In this document: positions 10,368 through 22,697 of the stretch, piece after piece | Position numbering within the stretch: the stretch's first letter is position 1 | Layout: each line of letters starts with the position of its first letter | Assembly (NCBI GenBank): GCA_036346355.1 | Contig: CM070579.1 | Span: forward strand, 2,356,001 to 2,420,000 | Length of the DNA stretch: 64,000 bases | Direction of reading: 5' to 3' | Origin: Rhipidocladum racemiflorum | Lineage: Eukaryota > Streptophyta > Magnoliopsida > Poales > Poaceae | Position numbers and translations under genes: made by a program | Notes under the pieces: model-generated | Database searches by the model: none | What the model was told of the DNA's origin: nothing | What the model saw: the letters and a program-made list of their open reading frames with translations, nothing else

Positions 10368-11248
10368 ATATAATAATGGTCGCGTTGTATGCTTGCAGAT
10401 AGCAACGATGTGCTTTTTGTATCATGAGATGAAAAAAAAAATGAATTGCTTTATGGCAATTCATCCTGAATAGATTATGAACTTCCCCGCTAATTGTTTG
10501 CAAATTGGCACAATTCTCTTTTAACTAAATTGGCAGCAATCAGTTTGGAAGCAATGAAAACATGACAAGCCTCCAACAACTGCAACTGATGGAGACGACA
10601 CTAGTATGGCATTGCGTCTCGTACCTCCAGTTGAACCAACCACAAAAGGTGCCCTTGAACAACTTGTCAACTTGCATCCATACCAAAATCGAGCAGTTCC
10701 AATCTTCCAAAGAAGAAAAGCAATCAAACAATCCCAGCGGCGGCTCACGGTTAAGGAGCGACGAACTGCTGGCAGCGTCCCTGTCCTCTTGTGTATGCAG
10801 CGACGCACAACACTTCAGAACTGCGAGATGAAGATTTGCTTCCTTCGCTAGTATTTATTCTCGAATAGACAAGATGGGCCCGGTGATGCTCATCTCTCTC
10901 CACAGAATAAGGTTCGGTTTGGCAACTTGGAACTGGACCGTTTCTATTAGGTTCCGGAAGAAACCCAACCAAACGGGATAAAATTCGAAGCGATTCTCCT
11001 CGAATCGTTTCTTCTTTTTTCACTCTGTGGCCGAATCGGTCTCAACCCCGTTCTACCCGATTCACAGAATCTTACCTGAAACTTTTCTACCAAGAATCTA
11101 GAACATTTTTCGTTTCTACTATAATCTGAAACCGTACCAGGACCTAAATACTGTACAAGCGAAGGAAGCAAACCTAATTGGATAAGCATTTGTAAGGCTC
11201 TGTCCGTATGACTATATACAGTATCGCCTGGTTTTTGCTGACCTCTTA
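10368..11248. other. Unassigned sequence right of the foldback element
   Basis: No supported gene. Short overlapping frames occur at 10520-10850, one of which (plus strand, ATG 10606) has a protein-like composition, but I recognise no family. Blocks at 10818-10847, 10851-10893 (inverted) and 11180-11199 match pieces at 3940-3968, 5250-5293 and 5301-5320, so the flanks of the foldback element share sequence. Confidence 0.4.
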
Positions 11249-11540
11249 GGGCATGTACAGTGGTATAGACGGCAGCTGTCTATAATGCATCTCCATATCA
11301 TCTACAGACAGCACTAAAGGTAACTCATAAAATGGATCGTCTATATAGTCGTCTGTAATGATTTCTCATACAACTAATAGACTGTCTATACAATGGTACA
11401 AACAGCCTAAAACTGTCTATAAGACCGTCTATTCACGAAAGGACGACTACTCACTCTCTTCTCCTTCTCTCTTCCACCTCATCAAAAATCTTACGTGGCA
11501 TCTCTTATAGACAGCTGATGTCAGCCCATTGTACAAGCTC
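11249..11540. mobile_element. Tourist-like MITE, relative of the 8535-8827 copy, inverted
   Basis: Starts GGGCATGTACAGTGGT after TTA (11246-11248) and ends CCATTGTACAAGCTC before TAA (11541-11543). It shares with 8535-8827, in reverse orientation, the blocks CATATCATCTACAGACAG and GTCTATAAGACCGTCT-like words. Non-coding. Confidence 0.75.
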
Positions 11541-14004
11541 TAACCTTAATAGGATGGAATAGGGCGGCTTCGTGATTACTCTGGTTACGTGGTGACGCGT
11601 GTTTCCCTCGTGTAATCGTAATCCTCTTCTGTTGTCATCCTCTTTATTAGGCCTGGTTTGATCCAGCTTATTTCTACGAAACTGATGGTGTTGGTTTCTT
11701 ACTTAGAACTGTGATATTCGTAGAGGAATTGTGTTCCTCCACTTTTCCTCTGCAATTTACCGCTTACATCCATACGGCCGGGTTCGGTGACTCGTACTCG
11801 GTTCTACAAAAACAAGTTATCGTGAACTTGGGGAACACGATCGATGTCATGGTCAAACGGCGCGAACACACTTAATCTAAACTGAAGAACCCAAATAACG
11901 ATTAGAGAGGATAAATGATCACAAAGTAAATTTTTTTCTCTAAAAAAAACCAACCAAGACCTCTCTAAATCAAAAAAGAAGTTGAAAAACAAACTTTCTA
12001 AGATTTTCAATTGATGGCCGGCACTACCACAGGTAAATGGACGGTAGTACCGAAATGAACAATAACTCCGGTACTACCATGCTGCAGTGCCTGGTAGTGC
12101 TGGTAAACTGTAAAAACAGGGCAGTGAATAGTGAAATTAGCGCGATCTCAATATCAAAATCGATGAATCTTTTGATCGGCTGATCCAAACTTTATGAAAT
12201 TTTGTAGAGGTCTTTTTATGGATGTCAGGAACTTATTCCAATCTTCAATCGCAATGATTATTGTCAAAGTTTCGATATTTTTCCAATTCAAGTAAGAACG
12301 ATCAAGAACGGGGACAAAAATCAAATCTTCACTCCAAACTAGCTCGTGAGGCTTTGATGATCAAAATGATCTTGGATAACCTTCTACACATCAAAGAAGC
12401 AAGAATACAAGAAAAGAACCCCAAGAACACGATCTAAAAGAATCGTTCTTCTCAAGCATAAAACAATCTGTTTCTTGCAAAATCAATGTATGTTTTGCCT
12501 AGATGATTGGGATATGATTGGAAGAATATTCATTAATCAATCATTTATCCTCAGTAAGAGATCCAAAATAGATTAGAATGAGAGGAGGCAAATCCAAATG
12601 TGCTGAAAGTAAATTGTAAGAATTTAAATGCTGAAATTAAATTACGAAATGTAAATAAATTTAAATTCGTATTTTGAGAAGTAGAATTTCAAAGCCACAC
12701 AACCAGGTAGGCAAAGATTTTATTAAGCAACCAAAAATTCTCTCTTACAAGCTTGGGAGGAGGCATATCCACCCTCTATTTATAGCACAAGGGAGTCAAT
12801 CTCCACCTTTTGATGGCTTCCTTCATCCGTAAAGATACTCTCCAAGGGCTGGGATTGATTTACACACTCATACCTGGGCTAACATGAAACCCCCGCACAA
12901 ACGGGTTTTATCCAATAAGCTACCTTGACCGCTACTCCATCCTCTAAACCGTGATCCAACGGCTCTTCATGATTCGAGTAGCTCCAAGTTAACATCCAAG
13001 TTGTTCCCTTGCCTCCTTAGTTTGCAGCGACTCCATCTCCAGCTATCCTCTGGCGATCCCCGATTGTCTGGATCTTAGCGCACCTCGCCTAGTCCCGGTC
13101 ATCCTTCACCTCACCATGACCTAACACTGTCGCCCTGCAACCATCAAAGACAAGCAAACACATCACATAACAATATCCAAATTGATATGCAATAATCATA
13201 CGATTGCTAAAAATAAATCAGATCTCGTTCATAAAGTCGACACTACTGCCAGCAAAGGCCAATAGTACCATAGGTCTGGTACCACCGCTCTCTGGAAAAT
13301 AACTATTGCTGCTATAGGCTTGTAGCACCGCTACCCGGTACTAACGCCACTAGCATGCCGGTGGTACCACTCTGCTAAAAAATTAGAGAAACCCACTCTG
13401 GTAAAAGTACTACTCCTAGACCGGTAGCTCCGCAAGGCCAGCACTATTGCCCATCTCAGGCCGGTAGTACCACCTGGCTGGCACTACCGTGTCTCCAAGA
13501 CCGGTAGTGCTGGCCTACACTGATAGTTCCTCAAATTGCTTCAAATTCAAAATAAAGTTTAAATCAAACTCAAACCAGAGCACTTGTTGCCCAAATATAG
13601 TCAAATACTCGTTACAAACAAGGATAGACCTCCACAGGGTATTTCATAAACCAACGTCATAAGCTTTACGTATAAACGCATGAATTGGACAGATTGATAG
13701 AAATCTGAGTCCTTTAATGCCATAGAAATAGTACAGTTTTGGAATGAACGGTATCTTTACTCAGGGCCACCTCCCGGACAGGGTGGACAACTGCTCGGGC
13801 TCATGGGTGATGAGCAGTGGAACTTTAGTGTAGTTTGACCACTGTTACCCATCATAGCAATCGCATCTTCCCGGGTAAGCTATTGGCTGTAGTTAGACTT
13901 GTTAAAGCTCCTATTTTTTTTGGCTGTAGCACTATCTTTACTCGAGTGCATTTTCTACAGGTACCTAGTGTACATCTATGCCTTTGTGATACAGTTCCTA
14001 AGCG
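11541..14004. other. Intergenic repeat-like sequence, probable old LTR remnant
   Basis: No gene. Two clusters (about 12020-12110 and 13240-13530) contain many short GGTAGTACCR/YGGTACTACC palindromic words. Such word clusters are common in LTRs of grass copia-type elements, as far as I recall. Between them (12130-12720) the sequence looks like LTR-derived DNA without coding frames. No intact LTR pair or target duplication could be drawn, so this is a tentative reading. Confidence 0.3.
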
Positions 14005-14869
14005 ATCATAGGAGAAAATTTGACTATACTAGCTTTATAATTTTTTTTCCTGAAAATGGCCTCAGGTGGCCCCCAAAGCAGCGCCATACGAGCGCTGTAT
14101 GCCAGGATCAGGACATGTGGCACATGGCGCTGAATGGAAGAGCGGATTTTAATTACAGTGCCTACCGTGCACTGCACTAGAACATGACGAGGAATGGGAT
14201 GGGAAAGGAGTGGAGTGGGAGCGTTGCACTTGACCGTGATGCGATGGGTGATGGGATAGGATGAGGAGTGGAGTGGGAGCACGGCATATGTGAGATGGGA
14301 TGGACCAGATTTTAGCCACACAACGCGTGCATTAGGGGGGCCTGGTGCCCGTGGCATGCAAAGTTGAGGTCTTTTGCGGGGGTCAGAATTTACGTTGTCT
14401 CATTCTATCTTATCGGCATGCTAAAAGCATCGACAGATGCCTGCGTCTTCCGTGTATGTGCATCGAGGAGGGCGCTATAAATTAGGACCCCTCTGATGGT
14501 TTGCATCAAACATTCGCTTCGATGAGGGAAAAAAGCATAGGGAGTTTGGAAACGACTCAGCAAGCAGATGAAATCGAGAGGCATATGAGAGGAGACACGG
14601 GACAAAAGGAAGGGAAAAAAGTGGTGGAAGAGGAAATTTGAAATCGTACTTCGGGAGGAATTGATTAAGGGTTAATTTTTTGTAGGAATTTATTTGGGGT
14701 TTATATTTTGCAGCATTTCATTAGGGAGCCTTTTTTGCAGATAATATACAGGAAGGTTAGTTTGTACGTTGCTCGGGCTACCATGATCTTCAGTTGAGCT
14801 TCAGGAAGGTTAGTGTGAATAGTAGTGTATGAAACCACGATATTGGTACATGAGCATTACAAATAATGA

Positions 14870-15530
14870 CGATAATTATATAATGAGTAGTAGATAAAAT
14901 AACAGTAATAGTGTAGTGAGTATTACACGAATGGCCGGTACAATTTGTAAACAATATTGTGTACTTGGTGTGATGTTGTTCGCAATTAGTAGTACATAAA
15001 ATAACGGTAGTAATACATACAACGACGATATTAGTATAATTATCTCTACATTAAATAATAGGGTATAGCATAAATAATGCTCCATGTTATTGAAATATTA
15101 CTGTAGTACCAGTATGATATGATAGAATTAGTAGTACGTAAAATGATAGTACTACTACTATTTTCTTATAATGTTATGCAACGTATTGTTGGACAATTTT
15201 ATTTATTGATCATATTTTGGACAGGTTTAGTCGGGGCTCATAATTCGGAGCAATTGGTAGTATAATAGTGCATTGGTAATATAATGGCAGTACTCCATTA
15301 GTGCAAAAATAATTGTGTAATTAGTATAGTTTCTATAATATTAGTCTAATATTCGTATAATATTATTACGATTAATATTAATGTGATACAATTATAAATT
15401 TATTAGAATAATAATATGGTCATTTTATTGTTGTAATATTGGTATAATATTATTATGATATATGCATAACTTCAATAATATCCGTATAATATTATGACAA
15501 CATTTGTGGGATTGTACAATATATACCCGA
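14870..15530. repeat. Degenerate AT-rich short-period repeats
   Basis: Many variants of AGTAGTACATAAAATAAC (14880-15190) and then TTGGTATAATATTATTA-type words (15270-15500). The period is irregular. No coding potential. Confidence 0.55.
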
Positions 15531-15949
15531 AAGAAGTTTGTAATCGAGACCGTACATATGGCCAAATGGTCATTAAAACAGTTGGAAAAATCAAGAACTA
15601 ACCTTGTTATTGTATCTTTGAATCACTCCCTGTCTCTCCTGAACTCTGGCACAAAACCCTTGAAGTAGAGTAGAAACTGAAATTGGCCTTGTGAACTTGG
15701 TTGCTCTAGTTGAATAAGTGATGATTAGAGAATGATACAATTGGCAGTAAAACAAGATTTGTGCTATCCCTCAACTCCTCACTCATCAATCCCATGCGTA
15801 ACTGAACAACAAGTACATGCCTTTTTCTTCTCCTACAGTGCAAGTGAGAGGGAGAGCTGGAGAAGGAGAGGAGCAAGTGGAGGAGATGAGTGGTTAGAAC
15901 AAGAGCGTTTATAAATATATAGGGGAGATGAACAGTGGTTTTCCTTTTT

Positions 15950-16236
15950 CCTTATCTAGTTGGACTCAGCAAAATTATTTTAAAATTGGAACCTGCTCAG
16001 CATCCAAAATTCACTTTGGCCCACCAAAAGACTTTCCCGAGCACATCACAATTGGTTTGCAAGTTAGAACCAACTGTGATATAGCATCATGCACATCACA
16101 ATCAGTTCTAACATTGGAACCGATTGAGATGATTCACCACTAAATAAGTAGAATCATCTATCACAATTGGTTATTTCTTGAAAAGTTGAGAACCGACCCA
16201 AATGAAGCGATAGTTTTGTATCATTCTATAGTAGTG
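15950..16236. mobile_element. CACTA-type terminus with subterminal repeats
   Basis: Read on the minus strand from 16236, the sequence begins CACTACTATAGAATGATAC, a CACTA-like end. Within 250 bp inside it are several copies of ACAATTGGTT or its complement AACCAATTGT/AACCGATTG in both orientations, the subterminal-repeat hallmark of CACTA (En/Spm) elements. The partner terminus was not found. Confidence 0.45.
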
Positions 16237-16960
16237 TGCACTTCCTATACAGAGGAGAAACCTCAAGTCTTTCTGGGGGTGGTGGCATCGCAGTCGAAGC
16301 ATCCTCTGAGGGCATTCGTGAGGACACTACTATAGATGAATTTCAGCCAAACGAAGACGTCGGGCGGTGGTGGTCCGCTCACATTGACTGCCATGAGCAC
16401 CTGAAAGCCATGGTGGACGAAGCAATATCCAAAGATGACGAGGACGTCAAGACAGATAGCAGCGGAGATGATGATGCAACTCCCCCGGTGGCATTATATC
16501 CACTGGTGTGGACTACGTGTCTTCGCGTCTTGATGATAAGGACATTACCACTTCCGAGAACAACATCAATGGATGTCATAACACAGTCCAACCTGCTTTA
16601 CTATATAGATCATCATATGCTATCACAAACCGTCATCATAGCGTTCTTACTAAATAACTATGCAACTCTAAATTTCTCTTCGCCTTTATTTTCTACTTAA
16701 ACAACCTCCCTCCCAAATTTCTGTAAAATTTTGTTAACGTGTGTGTGTGTATATGTATATATTTCTATATTTTTTAAAACCTAGGCCGCATTACCCTATT
16801 TTCGACATATTATTTTTCAATTTGTATACTATATTCAGCGTACTGTTTTCAACATACTATTTTTTAAAAAACATGGACTGCACTGCCCTGTCATTTTTTA
16901 AATCACCACATTATTTCTGCAATTTTCAACTTGTAAATATTATTTTACAAAATTTGTGAA
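16237..16960 (+). other. Unassigned open frame inside the second TIR element
   Basis: A 155-codon frame (16236-16700) that lacks an ATG at its 5' end. It contains an acidic stretch rich in Asp/Ser near 16430-16480. It may be a captured exon or decayed transposon coding DNA. I recognise no domain. After 16700 the sequence is AT-rich and featureless. Confidence 0.2.
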
Positions 16961-16984
16961 AGGTGGGCCCTGGCCCCTTTGTCA

Positions 16985-17175
16985 CCCGTTCAAAATGGCG
17001 ACTGAATGCAAATCGCCAATTATAATGGCAACTGAGTTATGTCGCCAAATGTAACAGCGACTGAAATCTGTCGCTAAATGGAATGACAACTAAGTGTTCT
17101 ATGCAGCATCCACATTAGCAAATCGCCATTTCTAATGGCGACAATAATCTGTCGCCATTTTGACCAGCGACAGAA
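16985..17175. repeat. CACTA-like subterminal repeats (GTCGCCATT family)
   Basis: At least six copies of AATGGCGAC or its complement GTCGCCATT and close variants, in both orientations, within 190 bp. This looks like a different CACTA family from the one ending at 16236. No CACTA end was located. Confidence 0.4.
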
Positions 17176-17789
17176 GTATAATTCCGCAATTTTTATTTTT
17201 GCCATGTTACTTTTGTAATTTTTTTATTTTTCTTGTATTATTTAAAAAAAATTCTACCAACGTTAGTAACAATGCTACTAGCTAGTTCCCGTCTTTTATG
17301 TTCTGTATTGAGATTCTTGATCTTTGAAAATGACACGAAGTTGTTGGATTCTTAAACCAAAAAATTGGAGTACAGCGCACGCAACCACCACTCCTCTCCA
17401 TTTCCTATCCCATCGCCCCACAGTGAAGTGCAGCGCTCCCACTCCACTCTTTTCCCATCCCATCGCTCGTCCCGTGCTAGTGCAGTGCACGATAGGCGTT
17501 GCAATTAAAAGCCACGCTTCCATTCGCCCCTGATCCTGACAATGGAGCGCTCGTATGGCGCTCTTTTGGGGCTACTTTTGCAATATACACCCACCCGAGG
17601 CTATTTTTAGAAGAAAAAAATATTTATACAGCTAATACAGTAAAAAAAATTTCATAGAACATACAAATGGAGACGTGGAGTAGTAATACTCCATATATTT
17701 TAATATTTGTGCATTATTTAAATAGTACTGTATAAAAACACCTCAAAGGAAAGACACACTTATCGCACTAGACTACGTGGCAGTTCAAT

Positions 17790-18170
17790 TCACACATTGT
17801 CACGAACCGCAGAGAACAAAAGACGGAACCCGGCAGTGACAGACGCGGCCGCCGTGCCCCACACTGGGAACGCCACCGCGCGAGGCATCAGCGGCGCGAT
17901 CCTCGCGGCGAACATAACGGTGAGTAGGCTCGCAAGCAGCCAGACGGCGAGCTTTAGCCTCCCCTTGGCGGCCGCGTCGCCGGTGCCAGCCGCGCGCTCG
18001 AACGCGCGGATGCACCAGAACAGCATGAGGAGGAGCGCGTACGACGCGGCGACGAACAGCGCCGGCCTGGCGTCGCCGCCTCCCGGCCGGCGCAGCGCGA
18101 GGACGGAGGTGATGGTCAGGACAACCAGAACGAGACCATGCAACCAACGGCCATTGTTAACGATCACCAT
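17790..18170 (-). CDS. Small multi-pass membrane protein, DUF6490-like
   Basis: A 126-residue intronless frame, ATG 18170-18168 to TGA 17792-17790. The frame is open five codons further up, but only to a TTG, so this ATG is the start. The protein opens MVIVNNGRWLHGLVLV and has four hydrophobic segments (about residues 8-24, 37-55, 74-90, 95-120) joined by short Arg/Gly/Ala-rich links. The NGRWLHGLVLVVLTITSVLA-type start and the FWCIRAFER motif match small grass proteins that I recall as the DUF6490 family; no biochemical role is known for it. The coding part is much more GC-rich than its surroundings, as usual for intronless grass genes. A TATA box lies 33-40 bp upstream, so the 5' leader is probably very short. 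Confidence 0.75.
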   Translation of the reverse strand: MVIVNNGRWLHGLVLVVLTITSVLALRRPGGGDARPALFVAASYALLLMLFWCIRAFERAAGTGDAAAKGRLKLAVWLLASLLTVMFAARIAPLMPRAVAFPVWGTAAASVTAGFRLLFSAVRDNV

Positions 18171-18202
18171 GTTTGGCTGCACCAATGTGTGTGTCTCATG
18201 TC

Positions 18203-18210
18203 TATATATA
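18203..18210 (-). promoter_or_regulatory. TATA box of the DUF6490-like gene
   Basis: TATATATA followed by GACATGAG on the minus strand. With the usual ~30 bp spacing, transcription would start near 18179, about 10 bases before the ATG at 18170. Confidence 0.55.
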
Positions 18211-18801
18211 ACACACGCTTACACAGCCCTCTTGGGCGAAGCTGTTAGCTGTGGATGAGCTAGAGGAACTTACGCGTAAAGAACAGCGATGTTCCCAGCG
18301 AGTTTCTGAGCTGATATTTTGAAGAATGTTTAGGAGTTAATTGAACGTGTGATTTAGGTAACTATGCTCTAAATTAGTACTACAATAACGTGTACGCCAA
18401 AATATACTGGTATTACATGTATACTCGATCGTATTCTTGTGTGTTCAGTGATGAGTATTTTTATTCCGCCTTGTTAGTGTATTCACTATTATTTGGCAAC
18501 CGAACTCGCTCCAAAAAAGTGTACCACTGTGATACTTTGATCCGTTAGTGCTGTGATCCATGTGACTAACGTGGAGTTGTGTTAGCGGGATTAGTTTCAT
18601 ATTGTTTGTCTAAAATGAGTTATAGTAGTATATAATGTCTGCTCGGTACAAACGTAGCGCATCTGGATTAACACTTGTACATAAGCTGGATCCAATCATA
18701 GCACCTCTAGATTAACCATTTTATACAAAGCGATGACAAAAGTATAAGCAGTGTGCTAATAGTTGTTCAGTGGAAATAAAACGCCTCGGATTCGCACCTA
18801 T
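18211..18801. other. Upstream region of the DUF6490-like gene
   Basis: AT-rich sequence without ORFs or repeats that I can define. It presumably contains the remaining promoter sequence. Confidence 0.35.
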
Positions 18802-19015
18802 CTGGTGTGTTTGTTGCCTGTATCAAGTGATACATGTATGAGATGGTTCAAGAAAAAAAGTCATTCATGTGTTTGGTTACTTGAATGTAACCATTCCATT
18901 CTGGATCAAGTGATACAAATCTGAGAAATATTTCCTCTAGAATACTAAACTATTTCATTCACCTAAAATAATAGAACCAAATGATATAAGACTCATCCCA
19001 TCAACTAAACACACC
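18802..19015. mobile_element. Short TIR element (MITE)
   Basis: Ends GGTGTGTTTGTTG and CAACTAAACACACC form imperfect terminal inverted repeats. ATCAAGTGATACA occurs twice inside (18828, 18905 as a variant). About 214 bp, non-coding. No clear target duplication. Confidence 0.6.
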
Positions 19016-19829
19016 TTTATGGGCCGGGGGTACCAGCCACTAATTGCAGCATCACTTTTGTGACGGCGAGAGTTCTTTGAAATGGTCCAAGAAAAGATCT
19101 ACAAGTACACACGATTTTTCCAATGGGATGCCTCAGATCGACGTGGGCTAAGCGTTTCTTCAGATGTAAACACAGACCAAAAGCGGCTACCGACAGAGAA
19201 CGGCGGGTCTTATCAGCATCCAATGTGGCAGATCATGCCCAAGTACACAAACGGAATGCTTATCACAAATATCATAGAACCACCAACGCATTGCAAGTCG
19301 GCAACACAAGGCACCGTTGGGCCATTTGCTTGTACAGGCCACGGAACAAACCCAGCACATACATAGCATATACGTACAGCAATAATGCATCTGATAGAGA
19401 AAGCAGAGTATACTACAGGGTCAAACAAGCAGGAACACACGGTTCTGGCACACAGCCAATCAAAACTCTAATGCTCATTGATCCTATGATGCTGTATATG
19501 TATATATGACGATGGTAGTTCTTAACCAACTTGGCCTTACAAGAGCTCTCACCACAGCCTACGAATTCGTACCGCAATCCCTTCCACTTATCCGAAAAGA
19601 AAGAAAGGAAAAAAAAAAAAACTCCAAGCATTCGCGTCAGTTAGCTATGCTCTACAGGTTGGCTGCCAAAGGATTAGACCTTCCAGCTGATCACACATCG
19701 TTGTATTTGTCTTCACCAATTTGCCTAGGAAAGCAAGAATAGACCATGTGAGGTTGCCTTGAATGGGTCACTCGATGGAATTGTAAAAGAATTGCAGTAA
19801 CATATACTCTTCAATAAGTTACGGCATCA
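19016..19829 (-). other. Downstream (3' UTR) side of the MKK gene
   Basis: No gene in this stretch. It probably contains the 3' UTR of the kinase gene, since the stop codon is at 19830. Several overlapping short ORFs here are unsupported. A 13-A run is present near 19609-19621. Confidence 0.4.
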
Positions 19830-22664
19830 TTACTTAAAGGTGGCAAGCGGAGATCCCGTGGTTGTAAAGTAGGAAGCGAGATCTATATTCAGATCATCGT
19901 ACATGCTCAGGAATGGATGAGTCTGGGTATCGAAGACAACAGTTAGGAGAGATGGGTCAAGATCAGTGAGCTAGCTTTGTAAATGACGCTTTGAAAAGAA
20001 CACAAAACTGTGAAGCAGAGCAGAATTTTAGCTTACTGATAGGACTTGTGCAGATGACCTATCTGTAGCGTCCTTTTGGATACTGAAAATCCACAAAAAA
20101 ATCAATAAATCGTATATTAGCCTTCTTCTGGGCACTGATTTTCCATAAAGAAAATAAAGAAATTGGTTAATCTGTTCACAGGTGAGGGAATAACATTTTT
20201 AAAAAACATACTCCCTCCAGTTTGCAAATACTTGTCATTTTGGAGTTGTCCTAAGTCAAAGTTTTAGAACTTTATCTATAAATAACTTTTAAACCATTTG
20301 GAATGAACACATAAAAGTTACATAAATAGATTTGTCATGAAAAGAGCTTTCAAAATATTATAATTTCAATGCATTTTATAAATAAAATGCAATAATTTTT
20401 AATGGTCAAAGTTATATTTTGGAGACCGTGTCGATGTCCAAAACGATAAGTATTTACAAACTGGAGGGAGTATCAAGAAGTCGGGTAATCTCTGCATGTA
20501 TAATGTACGGAGCAGAAATTTTGACTTGGAAATCACAAGTTAACAAGCAAAAGGGGAATCACAACTTCACAAGCAAAAGGTATGGTGTTTGTTACCACAC
20601 TGATAATTTAAATTAAAGCAAATTGCTAATATTGCTCACTAACTTTCATTAGCAAAGGGAGATAATTGGAGAAGCACATATTATACCATGCAGAAATGAA
20701 TGAACAGAATTCTGCTGAAAACTGGTCTGATGATGCAGAAGGTGGCGGTTGGTCGACTACTGCTTCAAGAAGTTCATAAAAGCTATCAGGAGGAGGATAT
20801 GGAAAATTGCCGGTGGCACATTCCAGCATAACTAGGCCCAAGCTCCAGATATCACTCAGATAACCATGTTTCTGCCCGCTGATTCTTTCTGGCTGTCAAG
20901 AACAGAAATTTTACTTTGGTTCATTAAAACCAAAAATAGTGGACATCATTTCATGTCCAACTGAAAGACATTTATTTAATTTGAAAAACTTTGACCCACC
21001 GCCATGTAGTTATAGGTGCCAGTAAATGTATCTCGCTGTGCAGAAGAACTAGCAATGATGGCACTAACACCGAAGTCTGATATTTTCACTTCGCCCATAT
21101 GATTTATTAATATATTCGATGGTTTCAGATCTCGGTGTACAATATGCTTCTCGTCATGCAAGTACATAAGTCCTTTTAACACCTGCACAAGATAGGTCAA
21201 ATTGTTAATTAAAAAGGTCCATGTAATGCTAAGGTAACAGTCTAATAGCAAAGAAACTATGTGGTCACTTATGCGACATGTCACTGGCCTGCTTACAGAT
21301 TGCAGCAAGGTAGGACTCTGGAATGGTTTTAACGGTTTTCAGGAAATCAGCCAGAGAGCCACCATCCATGTACTCCAAAACAATAGAAATAACACCGTTG
21401 ACATAAAAGCACTGATAACACACAACAACATATTGGCATTGCGTTGACAAGCTTATTTTCAACTCCTGAGCAATCTGTCTGCGAATACTTTCCTGAATAT
21501 TGAGTTGTATAACCTGCAAACACAACAATACACCAATGGAGATAAAGACCCTTTGCAACAGATAGGCAAACAATTACACGTAATGAGTACTGATCTCCCT
21601 TGAAGTTACAACTATTAGGTAAGTTGAAGAGATTAGCTAAATCTCTAGTTTGTGCAGAAAGAAGTGGAAGGAGCCATAAATATGAAGCAGCAAAGAATGT
21701 ACGTTTTATACAATACCTTCAGAGCAAAAAACTGGCCAGTCCATTTGTGGCGAACCAATTGCACGATTCCACTACTTCCTTTCCCAATCACTTTGATTGC
21801 ATCTAGATCATCTAAGCTCAATTGATGATTATCCAATGGCTCTATAGGAGGAGCCTGGAGAACATTTTGAGTATTTCAATAGAAAGAAGGTGAGAACACA
21901 AAAGGAAAAAAATAGATGAATGAAGAGTACAACGGTATTAGACAATCCTCGCAAAAAGAAATGGTATTAGACAGCATTATTCCACTATAAGCAAGTGGCC
22001 ATTCCCATTCAGGAGAAATACAGCCACTGGATAACAGAATATATGATTTCGGTAACCCAGTGCAACAAAAAGGCATCATGAGCCATAATGCTACATATTG
22101 TTTTCCTTAAAATTATTATCCTGATAAGGTAACTAGGGAATAGGAAATGGCAAGAATGCTATTGCAGAATTTCTAAACCATATCCACATATCTGCTAACC
22201 ACCCTTACATTGACAAGAAGAAATCAAACATAAACGCGAGCACTAGCACTAATCAGCACCCGGATTTCCAGACACATGACATATCAATTCCAAGAACAAA
22301 CCATAGATCAACAACATTTCACTCAAATGTGAACTTAGAACCAGGCCCGCTACCTGCTAATCCAATCACATCCCAATTGCTAACTCTGTTCATATCATCA
22401 ACTAAAACCAACATAACACCCAATCTTGCCTAGTCCGGTCCTACGATTTCGAAAGGCTAGACCCAAACGGGTGAAAACACGCATATGTTTCGTGCGGGTG
22501 GTTTACCTCGCCTTCCTCGCTCTGCGAGACGATGCGGAGGCCGTCCTTGTTGACGAGCAGATCGCCGTCCTTGAACGTCCCGCTCTGCGTCCTGACGGAG
22601 CCAAAAGGAAACACCCCAACAAACGGAATCAGCACGAGCAACGCGTCCAAGAAAGCAAGCGTGA

Positions 22665-22697
<33 letters not shown>

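Larger units (their letters stand above)
14005..17645. mobile_element. Second long-TIR element (foldback/MULE-like), 3.6 kb
   Basis: The left arm (about 14010-14290) and the right arm (about 17330-17640, inverted) match over roughly 250 bp with indels. Shared landmarks include GCGCCATACGAGCGCT (14085 left; inverted near 17548-17565 right), CAGGATCAGG, a GGAGTGGGAGCG(C/T)TGCACTT-like block, and TAGCTNTATAA at the outer ends. Boundaries are accurate only to about 20 bp. The interior carries no transposase of this element, but contains CACTA-like ends and AT-rich repeats. Confidence 0.65.

Noticed and set aside
10521..10851. Overlapping frames right of the foldback element
   Set aside because: Frames of similar length on both strands, with no recognisable domain, splice pattern or start context. 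Kept only as unassigned sequence.
18171..18185. Longer start of the DUF6490-like protein (five extra residues)
   Set aside because: The first codon would be TTG and lies almost on the expected transcription start. ATG at 18170 is the supported start.
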